Shown: positions 54,809 to 63,480 of the stretch, piece by piece
Layout: the number at the start of each line of letters is the position of its first letter
How positions within the stretch are numbered: the first letter of the stretch is position 1
Made by a program: the position numbers and the translations under genes
Source: Coneutiohabitans sp964457925
Lineage (GTDB): Bacteria > Zhuqueibacterota > Zhuqueibacteria > Zhuqueibacterales > Zhuqueibacteraceae
Direction of reading: 5' to 3'
Length of the DNA: 64,000 bases
Assembly: GCA_964457925.1 (NCBI GenBank)
Contig: CAYWGH010000012.1
Span: 1-64,000 of the forward strand
The notes under the pieces: generated by a model
What the model was told of the DNA's origin: nothing
The model's input: the letters and a program-made list of their open reading frames with translations, nothing else
Database searches by the model: none

Positions 54809-57085
54809 ATGTTCTCCCTCAGACAAAAACTCTTTGCCACGCTGCTCATCATCAATCTGCCATTTGCCGCGCTTGCCGACGACGCAGCAACCTGGCTCAA
54901 ACGCGGCAAAGAATTAATGGCGCAGAACAAACTCGAACCAGCGCACAAAGCCTTCGAGCGCGCATTGCGGCTGGCGCCCAAATCGCGCGAGGCCCTGGCC
55001 CATCTCGGAAAAATCGAAGTGGCATGGGGAAAATGGGGCAAGGCCGATGATCGCTTCGATGATATTTTGAAGCAGGATAAAAACAATCTCGAAGCGCATT
55101 ACTATCGCGGCGTCTGCCATCGTGAAATGGCGACAACCAAAGCGCTCTTGCTGAAAAAATTCGATTTTGACAAGGCGGAAAAACATTTTAAGGCCGTGCT
55201 GGCGCGCGACTCGTTGTTTATGGATACACTTTACCAGTATGCGTTGGTCAAACGCTATCGCGACGATTATGAAGAGGCGATTCGCTTGGGCCATATGGCG
55301 GTTCGCCTGCGCCCGGATTTGGCCGGGCCGCAACGCGGCTTGTTCCGCTTGTATCGCTACTTTATCGAACACCGCGGCGAGGCCGAGGCTTTACAATGGC
55401 TCGCGCAGCAGCAAAATGAACATGCGCAATATGCCATGGGAGAATGCTACCGTTTAAACCGTAAGCTGATGCTGGCGGATTCCATTTTTCGCGAGCTGAT
55501 GCTGCGCCCTGCCGATCTGAATATGCAACCGTTGCGTCTGGCGCGCGCGCGCGCGTTTTACGAAGCCGGCAAGCCCGCAATCGGGCAAAGCTTTTTTTGG
55601 CAAGCGGTCGACTCCATCGCGTCGCAGCTCGATGCGGATTTTGTCTTCGACGATATGAAATACATTGTGAGCGACGAGGAGTATGACGCGTATACCTCTT
55701 TAAACTCGCCGGAGGAATATCGCAATTTCTTCCACAAAATGTGGCTCAGCCGCGACCCCATGCCGGCAGCACAAGTCAATCAGCGTTTGGCCGAGCACTA
55801 TCGCCGGTTGCGTTTTGCTGAGCAAAATTATGCATTCGACGGTTTTCGCACATGGTTCAACAGCCCGGACAAATCCACTTACTTAAAATACACCAAAGTC
55901 TATTTTCTCAATCAAGAATTTAATGATAAGGGGTTGGTGTTCATTCGTCAGGGTCCGCCGGATGATACCGCATTGTCGGTCGGGCAGGGCTCGAATCCCA
56001 ATGAATCCTGGCGCTATTACAAAACTCCCGAGCGCGGTGAACTGACGTTTCATTTTGTCATTGCAGATAATGCTGTCGGCAACAATTGGCGGCTGACGCC
56101 GATTCTCACTGATCCCGCGATGTTGGAAGAGCGCCTGCATTGGGGGCCGATTTATATGCGGCTGCTGAACGCTTCAGACACGGAGCGCTTGAATTATGAA
56201 AATGAAATGGCTGATCAAAGCGTGCAATCTGTGAAAGTCGGTTTGAATAGCGATCGTCACACCTGGCACGCGAAAATCGAGCCGCTTGCCATGTCGTTTT
56301 ATACCGCAGCGTTCAAAGGTTCTGCCGGACGCGGCAGTCTTGAGTTGTACTACGCTATTCCGGCCAACCAGCTCATGAAAGATTATGCGCCCGAGCGCGG
56401 CGCGCTTGTGCTCGAAAAAGGCGCGGTTCTGCACGACATGGCCTGGAACGAGTTAGATCGCGTGGATAAGCAAATCACGCTGAATCCGCAATCGTCGCGG
56501 CAATTTTCACACGGGCTGTTTATCGACAGCTATCAATTTACCGCGGCCCCGGACTCTTATCGCGTTGCCTTTCACGCGCGCCAAAGCGAATTCACGCCGA
56601 ATCGCCTGGGAGGATTTACCTTCGAAACCTTTCTGCCGGACTTTGCCGTAAACAAGTTGAGTATGAGTGATTTGATTCTGGCTTTTAATATTTCGCCGGC
56701 AACCGGGGCGGGACCCTTGACCAAAAATGGTTTGACGATCCTACCCAATCCCTACAAGCAATTCAGCCTGGCCAAACCGGTGCAGCTTTATTTCGAAATT
56801 TACAACCTGACATTGGATCGCGAAGGCAAAGCGAAATTCGCCATCGAGTATACTGTGCAAGCCTTGAAAACCAAGCAGGGCGGCTTGAGCGGCATTTTTG
56901 GCGGCGGCAGCAAAACCAAAATATCATTGGCCTTTGACCGTGAAACCAGCGCGCCTGACACCTTCGAACAAATCGGGCTTGATTTGAGCGCGGCCAAGCC
57001 CGGTGAATACGAATTGACGGTTACTGTCACCGATCGCGCCAACAAGAAAAAGGTAGAAACAAAAAGCAAAATCTTTTTGGAATAA
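54809..57085 (+). CDS. Exported TPR and GWxTD-type domain protein
   Basis: The protein has 758 residues. A signal peptide (KLFATLLIINLPFAALA) is followed by TPR-like repeats (about 25-260), then the GWxTD-type region: FFHKMWLSRDPMPA near 310-323, EHYRRLRFAEQNY, and FNDKGLVFIRQGPPDD near 370-385, which occupies the place of the GWxTDRG-YGxPD motif and is degenerate here. The C-terminal 300 residues are beta-rich. It is probably periplasmic and of unknown function; together with 2668-3930 it gives two family members in this window. The gene is divergent from rsgA. Confidence 0.82.
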   Translation: MFSLRQKLFATLLIINLPFAALADDAATWLKRGKELMAQNKLEPAHKAFERALRLAPKSREALAHLGKIEVAWGKWGKADDRFDDILKQDKNNLEAHYYRGVCHREMATTKALLLKKFDFDKAEKHFKAVLARDSLFMDTLYQYALVKRYRDDYEEAIRLGHMAVRLRPDLAGPQRGLFRLYRYFIEHRGEAEALQWLAQQQNEHAQYAMGECYRLNRKLMLADSIFRELMLRPADLNMQPLRLARARAFYEAGKPAIGQSFFWQAVDSIASQLDADFVFDDMKYIVSDEEYDAYTSLNSPEEYRNFFHKMWLSRDPMPAAQVNQRLAEHYRRLRFAEQNYAFDGFRTWFNSPDKSTYLKYTKVYFLNQEFNDKGLVFIRQGPPDDTALSVGQGSNPNESWRYYKTPERGELTFHFVIADNAVGNNWRLTPILTDPAMLEERLHWGPIYMRLLNASDTERLNYENEMADQSVQSVKVGLNSDRHTWHAKIEPLAMSFYTAAFKGSAGRGSLELYYAIPANQLMKDYAPERGALVLEKGAVLHDMAWNELDRVDKQITLNPQSSRQFSHGLFIDSYQFTAAPDSYRVAFHARQSEFTPNRLGGFTFETFLPDFAVNKLSMSDLILAFNISPATGAGPLTKNGLTILPNPYKQFSLAKPVQLYFEIYNLTLDREGKAKFAIEYTVQALKTKQGGLSGIFGGGSKTKISLAFDRETSAPDTFEQIGLDLSAAKPGEYELTVTVTDRANKKKVETKSKIFLE

Positions 57086-57207
57086 AGCCGCTCTCCCCGA
57101 CGGGGTTTGCCCGCCCAAGAAGCGGCATATTCAAGTTCGAAGCTTTCCCAAAATTCCTTCCGGCTGATTTAGAGATCTGTTGCAGATACTGCGGTTGCGG
57201 AGAGAGA

Positions 57208-57882
57208 ATGGCAAAAACGGCTTTAGTGCTCGGCGCCAGCGGCTTGGTAGGCAGTCATTGCTTGCAATTGTTGCTGGATAATGCTGCTTACGATAAAATC
57301 ATCGCCTGGCTGCGCAAACCGTTGTCCGTGCAACATGCGAAACTTCAGCAAGACATTATTAATTTCGATCAGCTCTCGCCATACGCCGATAAACTGAAAA
57401 ACGTGCAGGAAATTTTTTGCTGCCTGGGCACAACGATTAAGAAGGCAGGCTCGCCTGAGGCTTTTTATAAAGTTGACTTCACCTACCCTCATGAAATTGC
57501 AAAGCTCGCCGCGCGAAATGGCGTGCAACAATTCTTGATTGTCACAGCGCTGGGGGCGAACTCACGCTCCTCCATTTTTTATAATCGAGTCAAAGGCGAG
57601 ATTGAAACCGCGCTCGGCAAGCTGCCCTTACCGGGATTGCAAATTTTCCGGCCATCATTATTGTTGGGCGAGCGCCGGGAGTTTCGACTGGGCGAGAGAA
57701 TCGGGGCGATCGTGTTCAAAACGCTTTCATTCACATTCATTGGACCATTGCGCCGATATCGCGCGATTGCAGCAAGCACGGTGGCACGAGCGATGATTCG
57801 GGTTGCACAGCAAAATTTGACCGGGGTGAATATTTTCGAATCAGAGAAGATATCGTCACTGGCGGCGGGCAGGTGGGTGTGA
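57208..57882 (+). CDS. NAD(P)-binding oxidoreductase (atypical SDR, HTATIP2-like)
   Basis: The protein has 224 residues behind GGAGAGAGA. A Rossmann nucleotide-binding motif VLGASGLVGSHCLQLLL begins at residue 7, followed by FCCLGTTIKKAGSPEAFYKVD and a YNRVKGEIE stretch in the place of the SDR YxxxK. This pattern is typical of the atypical SDR group containing eukaryotic HTATIP2/TIP30 and short bacterial epimerase-like proteins. The substrate is unknown. It lies 122 bases after the GWxTD gene; the gap has GCCGCT/AGCGGC and CCCC/GGGG pairings that may slow read-through. Confidence 0.85.
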   Translation: MAKTALVLGASGLVGSHCLQLLLDNAAYDKIIAWLRKPLSVQHAKLQQDIINFDQLSPYADKLKNVQEIFCCLGTTIKKAGSPEAFYKVDFTYPHEIAKLAARNGVQQFLIVTALGANSRSSIFYNRVKGEIETALGKLPLPGLQIFRPSLLLGERREFRLGERIGAIVFKTLSFTFIGPLRRYRAIAASTVARAMIRVAQQNLTGVNIFESEKISSLAAGRWV

Positions 57883-58286
57883 TTTGCTGTTGGATTTATA
57901 CGTGACGACTATCACGCGAGCGAGTACACTGTTGCCGTGAAAAATATATCAATGCTTTGTTCTGTTATTCCGGAGGGCGCTTGTGAAGTTCTAAGCCCAA
58001 GCCGGACGAGCCGGAATCTAATTTTACCACGAAGGCACATAGGCGCGGAGTTTTTTTAGCGCCGCTTCAACTTTAAAGACACTAATGCCGAGTACTTCAC
58101 AGGAGCCCGCCCAATGACATTTCGAGAGGCATTCCTGCAAATTAAGGTATCAGAGTGCTAGGCGTGTGGCCAAAGGTCTCTTTTGTTGCAGAATTGATGA
58201 GGTTAACCATCTGCTTTCAAGTATGCGCGTTGAGCGAAAACTGACTTTCCGGCCACACCCCGGGGCGTCGATTTTCAATTTAAACT
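57883..58286. other. Intergenic region between convergent genes
   Basis: No gene is supported on either strand across this 404-base stretch. No canonical terminator was found by eye. Short open frames entering it from the exbD side are shadows of the ExbD coding strand. Confidence 0.4.
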
Positions 58287-58694
58287 TTACCGCCGCTGCA
58301 CCGTGGCAATGGCAATGCGCTTCGCACCGCTTTTCTTGGCCAGCCCCAGTAAATCCAAAATCTGTTTATGCGTCACCTGCTTGTCCGCGCGAATGACCAC
58401 GAGACGATCGGGATGACGCTCGACCATTTCCTTCAAAGCCGGACCCAGGCGGGCAACCGGCAGCTCGTTTTGATTGATTGCCGCTTGTCCGGAGGGCGCG
58501 AGCGTGAGGGTAATATTGTCCTGCGATTTCGCTTCGATGGTGGCAGCTTTGGGCAAATCGACTTCTATATTCGACGGCACATCCAGCAGCGGCGCGGTCA
58601 CCATAAAGATGATAACCAGCACCAGCGCAATATCCACCAACGGCGCCAGATTCGGATTGCTGATGAGATCGCCGGAAGGCTTTCCAATTTGCAT
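58287..58694 (-). CDS. ExbD/TolR family protein (second copy)
   Basis: The protein has 135 residues from ATG 58694, one base after the stop of the preceding exbD. It begins MQIGKPSGDL and has a single membrane segment (LVDIALVLVIIFMVTAPLL) with the functional aspartate in PLVDIAL, followed by a periplasmic domain ending in KQILDLLGLAKKSGAKRIAI. ExbD/TolR proteins couple the proton flow through ExbB/TolQ to TonB- or TolA-type partners. It is the last gene of the operon. Confidence 0.92.
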   Translation of the reverse strand: MQIGKPSGDLISNPNLAPLVDIALVLVIIFMVTAPLLDVPSNIEVDLPKAATIEAKSQDNITLTLAPSGQAAINQNELPVARLGPALKEMVERHPDRLVVIRADKQVTHKQILDLLGLAKKSGAKRIAIATVQRR

Positions 58695-58695
58695 A

Positions 58696-59106
58696 TCACA
58701 GTTTTCGTTTAACGATTGACAGTTCTTTTGCGCCCGCCTGCCGCGCGACATCGAGAACAGTGACGACACGTTCATGCACCACTTGCTCGTCCGCGCTCAC
58801 CACCACCAGTTTGCTCTTCGATTGACTCAACTGCTGGCGCAAGCCTTCATACAAGGTTTGCGGCGGTATGGGCGAATCGTTCAACAGAATACCGCCGGTT
58901 CGTGAAAGATGAATTTCCGTGCGGGCAGTCATTTGCTTTTGGTTGCCGGCAGCCTTCCCCACTTTCGGCGCCGAGACCATGATTTGCGATTGCATGATCA
59001 TCGGCGTCATTACCATAAAAATTACCACCAACACCAGCGCGACATCGATCAATGAGGTTAAATTGATCTCGTTCAGCCCGGCGCCTTCTTGATCACCGAT
59101 CTGCAT
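58696..59106 (-). CDS. ExbD/TolR family protein (first copy)
   Basis: The protein has 136 residues from ATG 59106, eleven bases after GGAG; an in-frame GTG lies at 59118. It begins MQIGDQEGAG, has the membrane segment LIDVALVLVVIFMVMTPMI with the essential aspartate in SLIDVAL, and a periplasmic domain. It is a tandem paralogue of the following gene, sharing the MQIG start and the segment pattern. A 286-base gap with two hairpins separates it from tolQ upstream. Confidence 0.92.
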   Translation of the reverse strand: MQIGDQEGAGLNEINLTSLIDVALVLVVIFMVMTPMIMQSQIMVSAPKVGKAAGNQKQMTARTEIHLSRTGGILLNDSPIPPQTLYEGLRQQLSQSKSKLVVVSADEQVVHERVVTVLDVARQAGAKELSIVKRKL

Positions 59107-59152
59107 ACAAAGTTTCACTCCAGATGAGTTTTCTCTGTAACTATCTACGCCG

Positions 59153-59173
59153 GTTTTCAGACAAGCTGAAAAC
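59153..59173. repeat. Short hairpin upstream of exbD
   Basis: GTTTTCAG (59153-59160) pairs perfectly with CTGAAAAC (59166-59173) around a five-base loop, in the leader between tolQ and the first exbD gene. Confidence 0.55.
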
Positions 59174-59194
59174 TGGGGCCCTGTGGGCAGCTTT

Positions 59195-59260
59195 TTTCCA
59201 ACGGATAGAAAAAAACAACTGTAAGAGCATTATCCGCTGTTTTTTTCTATTCGCTGGAAA
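59195..59260. repeat. 23-bp near-perfect inverted repeat between tolQ and exbD
   Basis: Arms 59195-59217 and 59238-59260 match at 21 of 23 positions; one of the two differences becomes a G-U pair in RNA. The arms contain A7/T7 runs next to ATAGA/TCTAT and CGGAT-like cores, with a 20-base loop. On the minus strand a seven-T run falls within the 3' arm. It could act as an attenuator or terminator that lowers exbD expression relative to tolQ, or be a remnant of a small mobile element. Confidence 0.8.
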
Positions 59261-59392
59261 TCTAAAACTCAGAATTTTTTCTAGCTTTCATGAGCTAATA
59301 ACATATTTCAGCAATGAATTGCGCGCGCCGTTGTGCGAACGAGAGCCCTCCTCGCAGTCGGATTCGCCGATTTGAAAGCGGCCGGACTTGCA

Positions 59393-60112
59393 TTATATGC
59401 CGGAGCCTTTGCGCAAGGCCGTTACACGCGTCGTCCGCTTGGCATTATTATTCAAATTTGATGGCGCATGAAACTCCTCCGGTGGGGCGGCTTCTTGCAT
59501 CTGGCCAATACCGATAATGACCCGAACCTTACGCGTCGTGGCTTCGATTTGCGCCATGATTGTTCCCACGCGCCGGAGAAAAAAGTTATAGGAAATGGCC
59601 GAGGGAATGGCGACGAACAAACCGATTGCGGTTGCAATCAATGCTTCAGAAATACCAGCCGCCACCACCGAGGGCCCGCCGGAACCCGAGACGGCCAGAT
59701 CATGAAAGGCGCGGATAATGCCGATAACCGTGCCCAACAAACCGATGAACGGCGCGATGTTTCCCATGGTGCCGAGAATGCTGAGAAAACGTTCCATCTT
59801 GATTTTCTCTTCCAGTGCCGTCGCTTCCATCATCTCCGTCAAACGCTTTTCGCCCAGGGCGTAATTTTCCAGGCCAACCCGCACCACCACCGCCAACGGC
59901 ACGTTCAAGGTTTGACAATACTGCAAACACGCGCGCGGACCGCCGCTTTGCATGGTTGCATAAATCTTGCTGACGAAGGCATCCGCATCAATGTTGGTGC
60001 GCCGGAAATAGAGCCAGCGCTCGATGATGAACGTCACGACCAACAGCGAGCATGCGATCAAAACCATCGAAGTCGGGCTGTCGCGCAGGGTTTCCCAAAA
60101 ATTCAATTCCAT
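59393..60112 (-). CDS. MotA/TolQ/ExbB proton channel protein
   Basis: The protein has 239 residues behind CGGAGAAAAA. Three membrane segments are seen (about 16-32, about 120-140 and about 160-185). The family signature GTMGNIAPFIGLLGTVIGIIR precedes the second, and LIATAIGLFVAIPSAISYNFF forms the third. With the ExbD proteins it forms the proton-driven stator that energises TonB/TolA-type proteins. It starts 20 bases after the TonB-like gene on the same strand. Confidence 0.94.
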   Translation of the reverse strand: MELNFWETLRDSPTSMVLIACSLLVVTFIIERWLYFRRTNIDADAFVSKIYATMQSGGPRACLQYCQTLNVPLAVVVRVGLENYALGEKRLTEMMEATALEEKIKMERFLSILGTMGNIAPFIGLLGTVIGIIRAFHDLAVSGSGGPSVVAAGISEALIATAIGLFVAIPSAISYNFFLRRVGTIMAQIEATTRKVRVIIGIGQMQEAAPPEEFHAPSNLNNNAKRTTRVTALRKGSGI

Positions 60113-60132
60113 TTTTTCTCCGAACGATTCCT

Positions 60133-61194
60133 TTAGTTCATCTGGACAAAAACCATCGGATACACCACTTTCATGTAGCCGCGAGCAATCGGCTGATATT
60201 TCCAGCGCCGGACAGCGTCGCTAATTTCATTCTGAAAAGCGGCAATCGCAATCTGTGACGAGAGAATCTCAACTGCTTCAACTTTCCCGCTGGCGGCAAT
60301 AGTCACTTCGACTTCAACTTTGCCATGCGATTGCATGCCGTTTTTCAAATACTTCGTGTAGATGTATTGCAAGCGGCCCATATTTTCCATCATCACCTGC
60401 CGCAAGGATTCTTCCGAACGGCCGCCGCCCGCGGCCGTGGCCTCCCGGCTGCCGCTTACGCGGCCAATGCGCTCGATCGTTACCCGCCCAACTTTTCCGA
60501 GCTTGACGCCGGTGCCGCCGATTTCGCCTTTGAGTCCTTCATAGATGCCATCTACACCGTTACCATAGCCATTGCCGTCTCCCGTGCCGCCGAGAAAACC
60601 ATCCATCACACTCGCGCTGATATCAGCGCCGTTCTTGCTCACCTGGCCATTGCTGAGAAATTTTCCCGCGCCCGGAATGTTCAAAACCGCTTCGCTCACG
60701 TTTGCAACATCGGCTACGCCATCCATCACTTTGAGCACGCCAAAATCTTCGACGTTGGGCGCGGGCGGACCCGGCTCTCCGCCGCCCGCTGGAATACCGT
60801 TCGCAAACGGATTGCCAATGCCATTCGAGATGGGCGGACTCGGCGCGCTTTGTGTCGCTGCGCGGGTAAACTCGCGGTTGCTCTCGGTTTCACGATTATC
60901 AAAAGCATCGACCTCCCCGGGCTTCACTTCCGGCTCGATTTCCGGCGCTTTTTCTTCCGGCGGCGTTTCAGCTTCATCAACATAACTGATCTCGCGAATC
61001 TCCAAAATCTCAGGTTTGCTGATGAGTGAAGATGACAGCCACAACGCAAGAATGATCGCATGCACGAACAGAGAACCGCCGATGGCGATGCTGAAGCGTT
61101 GAGGAGGGGTGGCGGCGATGGCGTCCAGCGTTGTAGATGACGGCTGTGGGCGAGAGACACCGTTCCTAGAAATTTTAGCCTGCGTTGTCCTCAT
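60133..61194 (-). CDS. TonB-like protein with AgmX/PglI-type C-terminal domain
   Basis: The protein has 353 residues. A cytoplasmic N-terminus with one membrane segment (FSIAIGGSLFVHAIILALWL) is followed by an acidic Pro/Glu-rich stretch, a Gly-rich linker and a C-terminal domain (LRQVMMENMGRLQYIYTKYL ... GKVEVEVTIAASGKVEAVEI ... AVRRWKYQPI), the TonB-type fold called AgmX/PglI C-terminal. It is the first gene of the TonB-like/TolQ/ExbD/ExbD operon. Related proteins in myxobacteria function in gliding machinery; here transport energisation or envelope integrity are both possible. Confidence 0.85.
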   Translation of the reverse strand: MRTTQAKISRNGVSRPQPSSTTLDAIAATPPQRFSIAIGGSLFVHAIILALWLSSSLISKPEILEIREISYVDEAETPPEEKAPEIEPEVKPGEVDAFDNRETESNREFTRAATQSAPSPPISNGIGNPFANGIPAGGGEPGPPAPNVEDFGVLKVMDGVADVANVSEAVLNIPGAGKFLSNGQVSKNGADISASVMDGFLGGTGDGNGYGNGVDGIYEGLKGEIGGTGVKLGKVGRVTIERIGRVSGSREATAAGGGRSEESLRQVMMENMGRLQYIYTKYLKNGMQSHGKVEVEVTIAASGKVEAVEILSSQIAIAAFQNEISDAVRRWKYQPIARGYMKVVYPMVFVQMN

Positions 61195-61310
61195 GCAAGC
61201 GATATCATCCTAACAAAAAGAGCGACGAATGTTTGATTCAAACGGTATATCAATTCGGCTAAGTATACACGCGGCCTCGCCTCGTCGCGGACATTACCGC
61301 GCCGTCAACC

Positions 61311-61339
61311 TTGATCAATTTGGCATCGTTTAGTATATT
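61311..61339 (+). promoter_or_regulatory. Sigma-70-type promoter for selB
   Basis: TTGATC (61311-61316) and TATATT (61334-61339) are separated by exactly 17 bases. Transcription would start near 61346, about 80 bases before ATG 61426. Confidence 0.5.
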
Positions 61340-61425
61340 CCCACAGTCGTTAGTAGAGACTTACAGCCGCTTGCTCAAATCACCTTACAAAAGGCGGCAA
61401 CTTTTCATTACGCCATCACCACGCC

Positions 61426-63333
61426 ATGCCTTTCCGTCATGTCATTCTCGGCACTGCCGGCCACATTGATCACGGCAAAACTTCGTTAGTCAAAGCGCTC
61501 ACCGGCGTGGACACCGATCGCCTGCCCGAAGAAAAAACGCGCGGTATGACGATCGATTTGGGCTTTGCTCATTTGAATGAATTTGCCACCATCATCGATG
61601 TTCCGGGCCATGAGAAATTCGTCAAGAATATGGTCGCGGGTGTAAGCACGATCGATCTGTTACTGTTTGTGGTTGCGGCGGATGACGGCGTCATGCCGCA
61701 AACACGCGAACATCTTGACATCTGCCAGTTGCTGCAAATCCCGCGCGGCCTCATCGTGCTCACCAAAATCGATCTGGTCGAGCGCGACTGGCTGGCTCTC
61801 ATCCAGGAGGACATCCGCCAACTGGTTGCCGGAACGTTTCTCGCGCGAGCGCCGGTCGTTCCGGTTTCAACCGTCACCGGCGAGGGCCTGGCTGCGCTCA
61901 AGCAAACGCTTGCCGGTATCCTCGCACAATTGCCGCCGCGGCGGGATCGCGGCGTTTTTTGGATGCCGATTGATCGCGCATTTACCATGAAGGGTTTCGG
62001 CACAGTGGTAACGGGTTCGGTGCTCTCCGGTCAGGCACGGCTGGGCGATGAACTCGAAATCCTGCCGCAACGCACACGCGCGCGTGTGCGCGGTTTGCAG
62101 CGGCACGGCCAGAATGCGGATCAAACCCAAATTGGCGATCGCGCGGCAATCAACTTGCAGGGCATTGCCACCGAGGAAGTCGCGCGCGGTCAAGTGCTGA
62201 CGCTTCCCAATTATTTTGGCCCTACGATGCGCATCAATTGCCGCTTGCGCGTGCTTGCCGGCGCGCCCGCAGCAGTGAAACTCAGAACACGCGTGCGCGT
62301 GCATCTCGGCACGGCGGAAATCATGGCGCGCGTCATTCCGCTTGCCGGCAACGAAATCGCGCCGGGAGAAACGGGGTACGCGCAACTTCGCTTTGAGAAG
62401 CCGGCGGCAACGCGGCGGCTGGAGCCTTTGGTTTTGCGGCAATACTCTCCACCGCGCACAATTGGCGGCGGCGTGGTGCTGGATGCCGAAGCCCTGCCCT
62501 TGCGCCGCCGCAATCCCGCTTTGATTTCACGACTGCAAGCGCTCGAGCAGGAAGAACCGGCGGATTTGTTGATCGCTCAATTTCTTTTGCCCGACCGTTA
62601 CCGCGTGACGCTCGATCAAATTGCCAACGAAACCGGACATAAAAAGGAAGAGTTGCTCGAACAGCTGGAGGGCTTGCTGGCCAATGGAACGTTGCTCGCG
62701 CTCAATCCCAAAACGTTTATTCACCGCCAGCGCCTCGAAAATCTCTGGCATCAGCTCGCAGAGATTCTGGCGCAACATCATCGACAGAATCCAACGAAAC
62801 TCGGCCTGCGCAAAGCCGAGGTCAGCGCGCTTTTGCCCCCGCTCGCTGATGCCGGGCTGATGAATTTGTTAGTCAAAATGTACAAGGCCGAAAACAAGCT
62901 CAAGGAAGTCGAGGCACATCTGGCGTTGTTTGATCATGAAATTCGCCTGACGGAAACCCAGCAGGCTTTGCGGCAGGCGCTTGCAAGAACCTTGTACGCG
63001 GAGGGTTATTCCCCTTCCAGTCCGGCAGAATTGGCACTGAAACTAAACGCGACCGAGGCTCAAATTGACGAGATGTTGAATGTGATGCAATTATTGGGAG
63101 AGTTGCAGCGACTCGAGGAAGGCATTTGGATGCATCGACAAAAGCTGGAGGAAGCGCGCATGAGGTTGATTGACTATTTACAGCAACATCACAAGATTAC
63201 CGTGAGTCAATTCAAAGAATTGGTGGAGAACACCAGCCGCAAGTTTGCCATGCCGTTGCTGCAATATTTCGATACCATTGGCGTCACACAAAGGCAGGGT
63301 GACGTGAGGGTTTTGGGGATCGAGGAAAGTTAA
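61426..63333 (+). CDS. selB: Selenocysteine-specific elongation factor SelB
   Basis: The protein has 635 residues, the family length. The GTPase domain carries G1 GTAGHIDHGKTSLVKAL, switch residues EEKTRGMTIDLGFAHL, G3 DVPGHEKFVKNM and G4 TKIDLVE. EF-Tu-like domains 2 and 3 follow to about residue 345. The last 280 residues are the winged-helix array that binds the SECIS hairpin, ending VTQRQGDVRVLG. SelB brings Sec-tRNA to the ribosome at UGA codons. Its presence supports reading the UGA in selD as selenocysteine. selA and the tRNA-Sec gene are not visible in this window. The start codon has only a weak ribosome binding site. Confidence 0.95.
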   Translation: MPFRHVILGTAGHIDHGKTSLVKALTGVDTDRLPEEKTRGMTIDLGFAHLNEFATIIDVPGHEKFVKNMVAGVSTIDLLLFVVAADDGVMPQTREHLDICQLLQIPRGLIVLTKIDLVERDWLALIQEDIRQLVAGTFLARAPVVPVSTVTGEGLAALKQTLAGILAQLPPRRDRGVFWMPIDRAFTMKGFGTVVTGSVLSGQARLGDELEILPQRTRARVRGLQRHGQNADQTQIGDRAAINLQGIATEEVARGQVLTLPNYFGPTMRINCRLRVLAGAPAAVKLRTRVRVHLGTAEIMARVIPLAGNEIAPGETGYAQLRFEKPAATRRLEPLVLRQYSPPRTIGGGVVLDAEALPLRRRNPALISRLQALEQEEPADLLIAQFLLPDRYRVTLDQIANETGHKKEELLEQLEGLLANGTLLALNPKTFIHRQRLENLWHQLAEILAQHHRQNPTKLGLRKAEVSALLPPLADAGLMNLLVKMYKAENKLKEVEAHLALFDHEIRLTETQQALRQALARTLYAEGYSPSSPAELALKLNATEAQIDEMLNVMQLLGELQRLEEGIWMHRQKLEEARMRLIDYLQQHHKITVSQFKELVENTSRKFAMPLLQYFDTIGVTQRQGDVRVLGIEES

Positions 63334-63480
63334 ACCCAGCGATTGCACTCGTGAAGCACAAAGACGGTTGTAGGGATTATTAATTTCACACCGGCCACGA
63401 CGGTGACGCTGCCTCCGGACAAACTTGACGAAGGCGCCGTCGAATTTAGACAAATGTGGTTTTGAAAATGAGGACATACG

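Noticed and set aside
55546..55560. GC dinucleotide run in the second GWxTD gene
   Set aside because: It encodes an in-frame ARARARA helix segment within TPR-type sequence and needs no separate explanation.
63353..63470. Open plus-strand stretch between selB and the aldehyde dehydrogenase-like gene
   Set aside because: It has protein-like composition but no start codon with a ribosome binding site, and it ends before the next gene; too short to call.
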